A stretch of DNA of 8,675 nt, taken from Ferruginibacter sp. (lineage in GTDB: Bacteria; Bacteroidota; Bacteroidia; Chitinophagales; Chitinophagaceae). Position 1 is the first letter of the stretch; each line of letters begins with the position of its first letter. The stretch lies in the NCBI GenBank assembly GCA_018882645.1, contig VERM01000051.1:1-8675 (forward strand). Reading direction: 5' to 3'. A program made the position numbers and the translations under genes. The notes under the pieces are model-generated. The model had not been told where the DNA came from and searched no databases. It was given only the letters and a program-made list of their open reading frames with translations. Below, one piece after another: positions 1 to 7,309 of the stretch.

Positions 1-287
1 CTATTAGCATGATGCTTGATTGTTTTAACAACAATGCAGATACACTCGTGCTAATAAGTGCAGACAGCGATCAGGTACCAACTATCCAGGCAATAAAAAA
101 GAATTTTCCCGAAAAAAAAGTAAAGGTATATTTCCCACCGAATCGAAAATCCGCGGAGCTTTTAGCTGTTTTACGACACGTTGTTTATTTGGAAAACAAT
201 GAAGATAAATTTCGTTCATCTGTTATGTCTGAAAAAATTCAAGTTGGAGGAAAGATTTATACCAGACCTTTTGAATGGAAGCATTAA
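1..287 (+). CDS. NYN-domain (LabA/DUF88-like) putative ribonuclease, 5' end missing
   Basis: This is the C-terminal part of a PIN-like NYN-domain protein. The frame is open to the window edge: codons for Ile-Ser precede the first Met at 9, so that Met is probably internal and the real start lies upstream. Counting from it, residues 13-21 (LVLISADSD) match the conserved 'L(I/V)SGDSD' strand and acidic cluster that binds metal in NYN nucleases. Asp4 in MMLD fits the 'xDML' helix just before it. The run KKVKVYFPP fits the following beta-strand, and residues 45-62 the closing helix and strand. Family members are generally small, about 160-250 aa, and cleave RNA or are thought to do so; the substrate here is unknown. 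It lies 27 bases before a nucleotidyltransferase on the same strand, so the two may be co-transcribed. The family assignment is fairly firm, the biological role is not. Confidence 0.8.
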   Translation, partial: ISMMLDCFNNNADTLVLISADSDQVPTIQAIKKNFPEKKVKVYFPPNRKSAELLAVLRHVVYLENNEDKFRSSVMSEKIQVGGKIYTRPFEWKH

Positions 288-314
288 ACTAAAAATAACT
301 CTAAGAATCAACTT

Positions 315-1031
315 ATGAAAGCGATGATTTTTGCTGCCGGCTTAGGCACTCGTTTCAAACCATGGACAGACAGCCATCCGAAGGCTCTCGCCATCGTTAA
401 CAGTAAATCACTGTTGCAAAGAAATATTGAATATTTGCAGCAGTATGGGATTAGAGAGGTGGTGGTAAACGTGCATCATTTTGCCGATCAGATCATCGAA
501 GCGATTGAAAAAAACAAGGGATGGGGCAGCAATATTATTATCAGCGATGAAAGTGATGAAGTGCTGGAAACAGGAGGCGGCCTGTTAAAAGCAAGAAGAT
601 TATTGAAATCAAATGAGCCTTTCATTACGCTGAATGCAGATATATTAACCGATTTGCCGATTGATCAACTGCTGGCTTTTCATGATTTAAAAAATGCACT
701 TATTTCTTTCGGCGTGACCAACCGTAAATCTTCCCGTTGTTTTTTGCTTGATGCGGAAAATCGTTTATGTGGCTGGGAAAATAATTTGACAGGAGAAAAG
801 AAAATATCCATTGACAAAGAGAATTTACATCAAATGGCTTACAGTTGTGTATCTGTGTTTGATCAGGAAGTATTTGATCTGATTCCACAAAGAGGGAAGT
901 TTTCACTTACAGACACTTACCTGAGTCTGGCTGCGGATCATCTTATTTATGGATACAATTGTTCCGGCGGAAAATTTATAGATGTAGGCAAACCGGAAAG
1001 TGTAATTGTTGCGGAAAAGATGTTTGTATAA
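315..1031 (+). CDS. Sugar-1-phosphate nucleotidyltransferase, MurU-like
   Basis: This 238-aa enzyme belongs to the NTP-transferase fold (GT-A-like, PF00483/PF12804 type), which joins an NTP and a sugar 1-phosphate to make an NDP-sugar plus pyrophosphate. It is probably cytoplasmic, with no signal peptide or membrane segment. Visible motifs are the nucleotide-binding loop AAGLGTRFKPWT (residues 7-18) followed by HPKAL (21-25, with the catalytic Lys23), ETGGGL (85-90), the metal-binding NAD at 107-109, and FIDVGKP (221-227), whose Asp supplies the second metal ligand. The compact length and the ETGGG motif resemble MurU, the N-acetylmuramate-1-phosphate uridylyltransferase of the cell-wall recycling route. 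MurU is often encoded beside the kinase AmgK. No kinase is present here; the neighbour is a NYN nuclease. A mannose- or glucose-1-phosphate transferase remains possible. The ATG at 315 is the natural start, with no Shine-Dalgarno sequence, as is usual in Bacteroidota. Confidence 0.85.
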   Translation: MKAMIFAAGLGTRFKPWTDSHPKALAIVNSKSLLQRNIEYLQQYGIREVVVNVHHFADQIIEAIEKNKGWGSNIIISDESDEVLETGGGLLKARRLLKSNEPFITLNADILTDLPIDQLLAFHDLKNALISFGVTNRKSSRCFLLDAENRLCGWENNLTGEKKISIDKENLHQMAYSCVSVFDQEVFDLIPQRGKFSLTDTYLSLAADHLIYGYNCSGGKFIDVGKPESVIVAEKMFV

Positions 1032-1065
1032 AAAAGGCTGCTCGGTTAGATAGGCAGCCTTTTTT
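1030..1065. terminator. Bidirectional intrinsic terminator between convergent genes
   Basis: A perfect 12-bp inverted repeat pairs 1030-1041 (AAAAAAGGCTGC) with 1054-1065 (GCAGCCTTTTTT) around a 12-base loop. The stem begins at the stop codon of the nucleotidyltransferase and ends 14 bases before the stop of the convergent membrane-protein gene. The A run on one side and T run on the other give a U-tract in both directions, so it can end transcription from either strand. Confidence 0.85.
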
Positions 1066-1079
1066 ATGTAGAAATAAAA

Positions 1080-1505
1080 TTAGGATAATTGTTTTTTGTA
1101 GCCAGACATTTTAGACCAGAAAATTATCCAAATGACAAGGTTAGCTATACCTGCGAGCCCACCTAAAAAAGGGATAAAACTACATAAAGACAGAATAGGC
1201 ATTATGACGCCCAATGATTTCCCGAAATCATCCTGTGGAGGCAATCCTCTTGATGCATATTCATTAGCAACTGATTCGCTTATTTTAGGATACAATATAA
1301 AAGCATATATAAGATTGAAAAAGGGAATCAGCATTAACCATACATTTCCAGGATCTACTGATCTGTTTTGCGGACTTATTCTGTTCAGAAGATTCTGCAG
1401 GGTAAGTAAATAAAGGATCCCAACAACCAGGGCAATTATAATAATGAAAATGGCGACGAATAATAATGCGCTAAAAAGTTCCTGAATATATTCATTGTCA
1501 TACAT
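1080..1505 (-). CDS. Small four-helix membrane protein of unknown function
   Basis: This is a 141-aa integral membrane protein. Hydrophobic segments lie at about residues 11-35, 55-73, 97-113 and 115-131, which suggests four transmembrane helices in the inner membrane. Between helices 2 and 3 sits a polar loop (KISESVANEYASRGLPP), and the protein ends with SGYKKQLS. The layout 'NPG-W-LIPFFN ... I-SES---E--SRGL ... IIFW-KM-GYK-QL' recalls a family of uncharacterised Bacteroidota membrane proteins; this is recollection, with no known function. An upstream in-frame extension exists only with a TTG start at 1532. The ATG at 1505 is preferred, because it is the first ATG and a TAnnTTTG match sits at 1530-1537, inside that extension. 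The gene follows the beta-barrel receptor gene by 58 bases on the same strand and could be read through from the efflux operon or from its own promoter. Confidence 0.75.
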   Translation of the reverse strand: MYDNEYIQELFSALLFVAIFIIIIALVVGILYLLTLQNLLNRISPQNRSVDPGNVWLMLIPFFNLIYAFILYPKISESVANEYASRGLPPQDDFGKSLGVIMPILSLCSFIPFLGGLAGIANLVIWIIFWSKMSGYKKQLS

Positions 1506-1529
1506 AAAATATATATTTTTGATGAAGCA

Positions 1530-1537
1530 CAAACATA
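1530..1537 (-). promoter_or_regulatory. Candidate -7 promoter box for the small membrane protein
   Basis: On the minus strand this reads TATGTTTG, an exact match to the Bacteroidota -7 consensus TAnnTTTG. It lies 25 bases before the ATG at 1505. The only -33-like TTG (1561-1563) is spaced 23 bases away rather than the usual 19 or so, and a match this short arises easily in AT-rich DNA. The call is therefore tentative. Confidence 0.3.
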
Positions 1538-1563
1538 AATATAAAATCTTTTAAAAAAAACAA

Positions 1564-3993
1564 CTAGTTCTCTTTAATCTCATTTATTCCTTCAAATCCT
1601 GTCTTCTTTTCTTCCTTAGGCTTGAAACCAAAATTGTAACGAAATGTCAGTCCCACCCTCCTCGTATCATTAAACCGCTGACCGGTGGCAAATACACCTC
1701 CCTGATTTAAAGTAAAAGAAACGTAATTCGTCCGAAAGACATCATTTATAGCAAGAATAATATTTGCTTTTTTATTTAGTATGCTCTTATTCGCAGATAT
1801 CGTCATACCTCCGAAATCTTCTAACTCATATAAATTTTGCAACCCCCTCGTACGCATGAATGCCTGCAGATTGATTGTAAATGTTTTGGTTGCTTTGAAT
1901 TCATGAAAAGTGAAAAAAGTAAAACTACCGCGGTTGTAATTAAGCGGACTGTTTTGATAAAAGCCCCGGTATTCATTGTAATTATAAATCCCTCCCAGAT
2001 AAAAAAAATATTTTCCACCCGGAGGAATACCGGTAACGATTCTGCAATAATACTCGCGGTTTTTCCCCAAATTATCGAAGGTGCGCAAAGCTACTTTCGA
2101 AACATTATCCTGATAAGTGACATTGCTGAATATATCTCTGGTATCATTCACTCCAAATGCAAGCACAGGAAATTCTTTGAAATTAACACTCAACTCATAG
2201 TTGGTGGTAAACTGAGGCTTTAGACCCGGATTCCCTACTTCAAAAAGATACTGATCAATATATTTTGGATAAGGATTCAAACTTTCATAATAAGGCCTTC
2301 GTATGCTTTTTCTAAAAATAGCATTTCCGGTAAGCAGCTGACCAAATATTTTGAATAAATCGTGTTTTATAAAAACATAGGGAAACAGGTCTACTCTTTT
2401 TAAAGAAAAGGAGGTGTCTCCGGGAACGGATTGACGGCCCTCAATATCGGTGGTTTCAAATCTTAGTCCCGGTTTTATGGTAAAGCCAAAAAAAGTTTTC
2501 GATAGCTGAACATACGCAGCGCCAATAGTCTCATTATAAGAAAAGGTATTGGTTTGTAATGGATCTACTCTTCGGATATTGTTTCCGGTATCGATGAAAT
2601 ACAAGGCCTCGTTATTGCTTTTACTCATACCCAGTTTCAATCCGGCTTCAAATGTATACTTATGAGGAAGCTTGTATATTAAATCTGACTGCAGGGAAAT
2701 GATATGCTTGACATTGTTGAGTGTTCCTTCTCCGGAGACAGGCAGTCTCACAGGTAGTGTATAACGATTTGCATAAGTTTGATCATTATGATATTTAAAG
2801 TAATTATACTCTGCATTGAATATCCATTCGCTTCCTGAGGTGTCTATTTTGCATTTGGCAGAGAATATGTTTTGAAGAAAGCTGAACTGGTTGTTGTTGC
2901 CGATATGAGAACTGTTTTTGCCGGCAATGGATTGCATTGATATTTGAGTGATATCGATATCGTTGATGGCGTTACTTTCATTTTGATTGTTGGTAAATCT
3001 GAAGTCGTATGATGCATTCCATCTTGAATTAATGGCCACATCTGTACCTGCCGAAAAATAATGGGAAACAGAAGGATAGGTTGTATAAGCTTCTTGCTTC
3101 AATAGCGCGTCTCCGGCAATCCTGTCTGATGTAAGTTTTTCAAAACTGTTTTTCTTCGTGTATTGGTAACTGATATAGTTATTGGCCTTGCCAATAGTCT
3201 TATTGATATTGACTCCGGAAGTCAATGTTCCATAAACTCCCTGAAAGTAAGCAAGATTTGCACTGCCGCTGCTCCCCAGCTTAACCCCTTTTTTAAGTAC
3301 AATATTTAAGATACCGCCACTGCTGGCAGCATCGTATTTGGCAGAGGGTGTTCGCAGGATTTCTATTTTGTTTACACTGTTGGCAGGCAGGCTCTTAAGG
3401 AGAGCGGAAAGGTCTGCACCGCTCAGCTTCATTTCTCTACCATTAATAAAAATTGTTGCGGGTGTGGCACTGTTTAAATATACATTTCCATCCTGATCGA
3501 TTATTACAGCAGGCGTTTTTTCAATTACTTCAAAGGCATTGGTGCTGCTTACTGAAAGCGCAGCAGCATCAACAATGGTTTTATCGTCTTCCTGTGTCAT
3601 GATTGGTTTCCTGGAAACGATTGTCACTGCTGTTAAATCCGAACCTTTATCCTGTAATTTTATTGTATCAAAAACGGGAAGATCTCTTACAACTAGATTT
3701 TTATACGCGGTTATTTTTCCGGAGGCGGATATCTCGGCTAATATCAACTGGTTTTTATTTACCTCAATTATTGTTCCCTTTCGGATTACATTTCGAATAA
3801 GAAGATTGCTGTCGGGCAAATGATAGATAGTTGCCGTAGCGTTTTCAATGATTTGATTGTGCTGATCGGTAATGTGGAATTGTAACGTTGTTTTTTGAGC
3901 AGAAGATCGCTTAGAAAAGAATACAATCAATATCAATAGAAATACTGATTGTAAGATTATGAACATCCCATGCAGCCGACTACTTCTTTTCAA
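1564..3993 (-). CDS. Outer-membrane beta-barrel protein, TonB-dependent-receptor-like (OMP_b-brl_3 type)
   Basis: This 809-aa protein has an N-terminal signal sequence (basic MKRSSR, hydrophobic residues 11-26, end near SSAQ at 30-33). An extracytoplasmic domain of roughly 34-115 follows, which may be a degenerate carboxypeptidase-regulatory-like beta-sandwich. A plug domain covers about 119-235, with the typical run VIEKTPAVIID, DGNVYLN, IFINGREMKLSG, DLSALLKSLP, IEILRTPSAKYDA and GGILNIVLKKG. The rest, about 240-800, is rich in alternating aromatic and polar stretches expected of a beta-barrel and ends in a FRYNFGF strand and a charged tail. Such proteins sit in the outer membrane and bind or take up an unknown ligand. 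I see no SusD partner and no convincing TonB box. The start is uncertain: 3993 is a TTG overlapping the adaptor stop by 14 bases but provides the basic n-region, while the first ATG (3966) would start 13 bases after that stop and lose it. Confidence 0.88.
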   Translation of the reverse strand: MKRSSRLHGMFIILQSVFLLILIVFFSKRSSAQKTTLQFHITDQHNQIIENATATIYHLPDSNLLIRNVIRKGTIIEVNKNQLILAEISASGKITAYKNLVVRDLPVFDTIKLQDKGSDLTAVTIVSRKPIMTQEDDKTIVDAAALSVSSTNAFEVIEKTPAVIIDQDGNVYLNSATPATIFINGREMKLSGADLSALLKSLPANSVNKIEILRTPSAKYDAASSGGILNIVLKKGVKLGSSGSANLAYFQGVYGTLTSGVNINKTIGKANNYISYQYTKKNSFEKLTSDRIAGDALLKQEAYTTYPSVSHYFSAGTDVAINSRWNASYDFRFTNNQNESNAINDIDITQISMQSIAGKNSSHIGNNNQFSFLQNIFSAKCKIDTSGSEWIFNAEYNYFKYHNDQTYANRYTLPVRLPVSGEGTLNNVKHIISLQSDLIYKLPHKYTFEAGLKLGMSKSNNEALYFIDTGNNIRRVDPLQTNTFSYNETIGAAYVQLSKTFFGFTIKPGLRFETTDIEGRQSVPGDTSFSLKRVDLFPYVFIKHDLFKIFGQLLTGNAIFRKSIRRPYYESLNPYPKYIDQYLFEVGNPGLKPQFTTNYELSVNFKEFPVLAFGVNDTRDIFSNVTYQDNVSKVALRTFDNLGKNREYYCRIVTGIPPGGKYFFYLGGIYNYNEYRGFYQNSPLNYNRGSFTFFTFHEFKATKTFTINLQAFMRTRGLQNLYELEDFGGMTISANKSILNKKANIILAINDVFRTNYVSFTLNQGGVFATGQRFNDTRRVGLTFRYNFGFKPKEEKKTGFEGINEIKEN

Positions 3994-5344
3994 ACAATTC
4001 TTTTTTATCTACCTTTTTAATTTTATCGTCAACCTTGAGCGTTTTACTTACCACATCATAAGGACCCGTGACCACTTCTTCTCCTTCTTTCAATCCTTCT
4101 TTAATTTCAATATAGTTAATGTCCTGTATTCCTGTTTTCACCAAAACTTTTTTAACCTTATTATCCTTGTTGACAACAAACACCACTACTTCAAGATCTT
4201 CCATCGACGGAGTAGGTTCTTGTTGTTCGTTCTCCTTCTCCTTTTCTTTATCATTATTCTTTGCTGATTGAATCTGTTCATTTTTATCCCTTGTAGTTAC
4301 TGCATTGATAGGAACACTCAATACGTTTTTTTCCGTTTTGGTCTGAATATCCGCACTGGCGCTCATTCCCGGCTTAAAGGGGAAGCTGCCCTTATTCAAC
4401 AAATCAGTGTAGCTCTCCGGTAATAGTCTGATGTAAACCTTATACTGCGTTACATCCGTCGTGGTTGAAGCCAGTCCACTCTGGGTAGCCGCTCCATTAT
4501 TACTGCTGGCAATTTGTGTAACGATACCCTTGAACTTTCTATCGCTGTAGGCATCAATATCCACTACCGCACTATCTCCCAACTTTACTTTAGGAATATC
4601 GTTCTCTCCCACATCAACCCTCACTTCAATTGTACGCAAATCTGCAATGCGTAAGATTTCAGTTCCAATATTAAAACTATTGCCTGCAACCTTTTCTCCT
4701 TTTTTTACATTGAGCAGACTGACCACTCCGTCCATAGGAGAAACAATCATTGTTCTGCCTAAATCTTTAGAAGCTCTTTTATAATTAGCTTGTGCAGACT
4801 GAATAGAGGCCTTTCCTCCCTTAAGACCTTCCTTAGCCGCATCATAATTGGCCTTTGCTGTTTTCAATGAAGCATCTGCAACATTGAATTCGCTCAGGCT
4901 GATTACTTTTTCATCGAATAATTTTTTCTGCATGTTGTAATTCCTTTGCGCCTGCTCCATTTGTGCAAGGAGAGCACTAAGCGCTGACTCGGCATTGGCA
5001 AGCTGAGCTCTGGTTTGATCTACACCCGATGAAGCCTGATCTCTTTGAATGCTGTATATATCAGCATAAATCTTTGCCAACAACTGTCCTTTCTTTACAG
5101 TATCTCCTTCTTTCACCGTCAGTTCCGTTATTTCTCCGCTGATATCCGGACTCACTTTTACTTCTATCTCGGGATATACCTTTCCACTTGCATTAACAAG
5201 CTCGATGATGGTACGGCGCTGTACTTTCTCCGCCGTTATCTTAATGCCCTCATCCTTACCAAACACCCCTAATTTTCCCAGAACAATCAGGGAGACAGTC
5301 AACAGGACTGAAATGAATAAGATCCATTTTGTTTTCTTAGACAT
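3980..5344 (-). CDS. Periplasmic adaptor of an efflux/secretion system (HlyD/MacA-type membrane fusion protein)
   Basis: This 454-aa membrane-fusion protein should be anchored in the inner membrane by one N-terminal helix (residues 7-23, after a basic MSKKTK) and project into the periplasm, where it links an inner-membrane pump to a TolC-type channel. The first half of the lipoyl-like domain is at about 55-92 (SGEITELTVKEGDTVKKGQLLAKI). A long alpha-helical hairpin rich in Ala, Gln and Lys spans 97-192, and the second lipoyl half is at 199-235 (IVSPMDGVVSLLNVKKGEKV). The beta-barrel domain runs over 237-345 and a membrane-proximal domain closes at 385-445 (VKTGIQDINYIEIKEGLKEGEEVVTGP). A strongly charged, low-complexity insert at about 353-380 (KNNDKEKEKENEQQ) interrupts the last domain. 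It follows the tolC-like gene by 28 bases and runs into the receptor gene. No MacB, ABC or RND pump gene is adjacent. The family is clear, the substrate unknown. Confidence 0.93.
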   Translation of the reverse strand: MSKKTKWILFISVLLTVSLIVLGKLGVFGKDEGIKITAEKVQRRTIIELVNASGKVYPEIEVKVSPDISGEITELTVKEGDTVKKGQLLAKIYADIYSIQRDQASSGVDQTRAQLANAESALSALLAQMEQAQRNYNMQKKLFDEKVISLSEFNVADASLKTAKANYDAAKEGLKGGKASIQSAQANYKRASKDLGRTMIVSPMDGVVSLLNVKKGEKVAGNSFNIGTEILRIADLRTIEVRVDVGENDIPKVKLGDSAVVDIDAYSDRKFKGIVTQIASSNNGAATQSGLASTTTDVTQYKVYIRLLPESYTDLLNKGSFPFKPGMSASADIQTKTEKNVLSVPINAVTTRDKNEQIQSAKNNDKEKEKENEQQEPTPSMEDLEVVVFVVNKDNKVKKVLVKTGIQDINYIEIKEGLKEGEEVVTGPYDVVSKTLKVDDKIKKVDKKELFEKK

Positions 5345-5372
5345 AAAATTCGGTTTTGTCGATATTTAAAAA

Positions 5373-6821
5373 TTACAACTTTAATCCCGCGCCCTTATAA
5401 AATTCAAGGACTTTCATTTTGAAAACATAATCAAACTGAGCGATACTGTATTCGAGCTTTGCTCTTAATAAAGTGTTTTGTGTAGCAATATAATCATAGG
5501 TGCTTAAGGCACCAATGCTGAAACGTTTACCTGCAAATTCATAGGCCTTCTCACTGGCTTGTACCGATTTCAGAGCAGCATTGTTTTTCTCCAACGCTAC
5601 CATGGCAGCATTGTAAGCCTGATAGATATCCTGCTTAAGTTTTTGATTATCCTGCTCTTTTTGCAGTTGAATTCTGCCGAGATTCAGCTTGCTCCTTTCA
5701 TAATTGGCGGAACTGCTCCAGCCGTTGAAAATAGGCACATTCAAACTTAAGCCAAATGATTTCCTGAAATTATTTTTCAGCTGCTCTCCAAAAGAAGATG
5801 ACTTGAAATAATCAATTACATTGCCATTGACAAACAGAGGACTTTGAACATCATAGAGCACACCCCCGCCAGCGTTGGCCACCAATCCCGTTGAGGTATA
5901 TCCTGTAATAATCTTTTCATAAATCGGACGTTTATCAAAGTACAGATAATTGGTTCCCAAACTTGCAAATGCAATAAGCGATGGATATCGGGAAGCCCTA
6001 GACGCTTCAATACTCTTTTGCGCAGCTTTCAATCTGTATTCATTGCCCAATTGCTGAGGCTGATTCTTCAGCGCTTCATTGTATACATAATCCGGTTGCA
6101 AATCGGCAATGGCATCTACAGGGATGGCCTCTATCGGAGGTGTCTCAATCTCAAAAGCCTCTCCGGCATCTATATTCATCAATGCTTTAAGAGAAAGCAT
6201 TGCCTGTGAAAAATTTCCTTTTGAGGCGATATAGTTTCCGCTGTCGAGAGCCAGCTGTGCTTCAAGTTGTGTAACATTCAGTTCGGGAAGGGTGCCGGCG
6301 TCAACCAGTTTTTTTGTGCGGTTTAGTTGTGTGGTTGTTTGAAAGATTTGTGTTGAGGCTATTTTTGTTTGCTCCTCGGCCAGCAATACCTGCAGATAGG
6401 CATTGGCTGTAGAAAGTGCCACATCGTATTTAACCTTATTCACATTGGCTTTGGCGGCCATTAATTCCCATTCATTAGCGGCTACGGTATTTCTTTTGCT
6501 GAAAAAATTAAAAATGTCTGCACTTGACTGCAATTGCACGCCTGCAGAATAATAAGTCTGCGTAACTCTTGTAAAAGTGGTGGGATCCTGATTGTTACCG
6601 CTGTTATATGCTCCGGAAGTAGAGAGATTGAAATTGGGCAGTTGTGATAAAACGCTTTGCTTAAGGTTGAGTGCATTGATTTTTGACTGCAAATCACTCT
6701 GCTTTACAGCGATGTTGTTAAGCATAGCATGTTCCACACAAGATTTGAGATCCCATTTTTTTTGTGCGGACAGACCGACTGGGGTAGACAACAAGAAAAA
6801 TATGAGAATGATTCTAAACAT
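5373..6821 (-). CDS. TolC-family outer-membrane efflux protein
   Basis: This 482-aa protein forms, as a trimer, the outer-membrane channel and periplasmic alpha-tunnel of a tripartite exporter. A signal peptide is evident (MFRIILIFFLLSTPVGLSAQ, residues 1-20, with cleavage likely just after). Two outer-membrane-efflux-protein repeats follow. The first opens with KKWDLKSCVEHAMLNNIAVKQ (about 21-41), the family's usual entry helix, and runs through a helical pair containing LDAG-like 'KKLVDAGTLPELNVTQLEAQLA'. The second contains ARSSRYPSL-like 'EASRASRYPSLIAFASLG', the strand GLSLNVPIFNGW and the closing helix AGKRFSIGALSTYDYIATQNTLLRAKLEY. The length of about 480 aa is normal for Bacteroidota TolC proteins. 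It is the first gene of a minus-strand cluster with an adaptor and a beta-barrel receptor. The ATG at 6821 places the signal peptide at the N-terminus, so the start is secure. Confidence 0.93.
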   Translation of the reverse strand: MFRIILIFFLLSTPVGLSAQKKWDLKSCVEHAMLNNIAVKQSDLQSKINALNLKQSVLSQLPNFNLSTSGAYNSGNNQDPTTFTRVTQTYYSAGVQLQSSADIFNFFSKRNTVAANEWELMAAKANVNKVKYDVALSTANAYLQVLLAEEQTKIASTQIFQTTTQLNRTKKLVDAGTLPELNVTQLEAQLALDSGNYIASKGNFSQAMLSLKALMNIDAGEAFEIETPPIEAIPVDAIADLQPDYVYNEALKNQPQQLGNEYRLKAAQKSIEASRASRYPSLIAFASLGTNYLYFDKRPIYEKIITGYTSTGLVANAGGGVLYDVQSPLFVNGNVIDYFKSSSFGEQLKNNFRKSFGLSLNVPIFNGWSSSANYERSKLNLGRIQLQKEQDNQKLKQDIYQAYNAAMVALEKNNAALKSVQASEKAYEFAGKRFSIGALSTYDYIATQNTLLRAKLEYSIAQFDYVFKMKVLEFYKGAGLKL

Positions 6822-7287
6822 TACACAAAATTAATTGATTGCCTTGGTAAAAAATCAATCCTTTTTTGAACGAGTAAGTTTGAGGAATGTATCAAGGAGA
6901 AAAACTGACTATAATCATGTTTCAAAAATTACAATCCCTATAACATCTATTTCATTTTTTTGTCAATTACAGTAATTATAACCGTACCTTCTCTGAAAAA
7001 AATCCTTTCTTCTGTATCCTGCCATCATGGGCGGTAGTGCTGGTTGAAGAATACTCTTTATTCTTGCTAATAATCAATCAGAGAGGGAGTTGCTTAAGAC
7101 AATATGATTATGACCGCTGGAAAAAGCAAATTTCCACTAAAGGTGCTCTATACATGAAATGCCCATTAAGAGTCGGCTCATACCAACGGGAAAATGATTA
7201 TCCTATCTGGCTCTGGTATAAGACCCGCACTAGTCGATTTCATCAAAAAATTATTCAATTTCATCATAAATTAAAAATTCAACTGGA
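6822..7287. other. 466-base stretch without a convincing gene
   Basis: This AT-rich stretch separates the efflux cluster from the 123-aa gene and should hold the efflux promoter. Besides the dyad near 6834-6859 it has a 13-base perfect palindrome AATTAC-A-GTAATT (6965-6977), a seven-T run beside it (6955-6961), and a 9-base direct repeat ATTTCATCA (7237-7245 and 7258-7266). A plus-strand frame is open from 6944 to 7309 without an ATG near its beginning; it is listed separately as doubtful. I see no tRNA, riboswitch or other structured RNA. Confidence 0.5.
6834..6859. promoter_or_regulatory. Small dyad upstream of the tolC-like gene, possible operator
   Basis: ATTGATT (6834-6840) and its exact complement AATCAAT (6853-6859) form a 7-bp inverted repeat with a 12-base spacer. 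It ends 13 bases before the tolC-like start and sits directly beside a TAATTTTG sequence (minus strand, 6826-6833), which fits the TAnnTTTG box but lies almost on top of the ATG. A repressor site is possible, since exporter operons are often controlled this way. No regulator gene is nearby and AT-rich 7-mers recur by chance. Confidence 0.22.
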
Positions 7288-7309
7288 TCAATTCAAACTC
7301 TTCATATAG
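7037..7309 (+). CDS. Doubtful small open frame, possible gene remnant
   Basis: The frame starts here only with a GTG codon and encodes 90 aa. It is in fact open from 6944, after a TAA at 6941, for about 121 codons with no ATG before 7154. The product is rich in aromatic and basic residues (DYDRWKKQI, MKCPLRVGSYQREN, YPIWLWYKTRTSRF) and matches no family I recognise. It overlaps the 3' end of the convergent 123-aa gene by 22 bases. There is no clear ribosome-binding site. It may be a chance open frame, the C-terminal remnant of an eroded gene, or a real small protein starting at the GTG or at the ATG at 7154. I consider chance or remnant more likely. Confidence 0.18.
   Translation: MLVEEYSLFLLIINQRGSCLRQYDYDRWKKQISTKGALYMKCPLRVGSYQRENDYPIWLWYKTRTSRFHQKIIQFHHKLKIQLDQFKLFI

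Noticed and set aside
1837..2223. A 128-aa open frame on the plus strand.
   Set aside because: It lies wholly inside the well-supported receptor gene on the other strand and looks like its antisense shadow.
6826..6833. TAATTTTG on the minus strand, an exact TAnnTTTG match before the tolC-like gene.
   Set aside because: It ends only 4 bases before the ATG, so the transcript would be leaderless or start inside the gene; it is mentioned only as context for the dyad.
6938..6966. A TTGACA-N17-TTATAG arrangement on the minus strand upstream of the tolC-like gene, like a sigma70 promoter.
   Set aside because: Bacteroidota use a different primary sigma consensus (TTTG and TAnnTTTG), the -10 part is a poor match, and the position is more than 100 bases before the start.
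7237..7266. The direct repeat ATTTCATCA (two copies 21 bases apart) as a possible iteron or attachment site.
   Set aside because: It is two short AT-rich copies only, with no replication or integration gene nearby.
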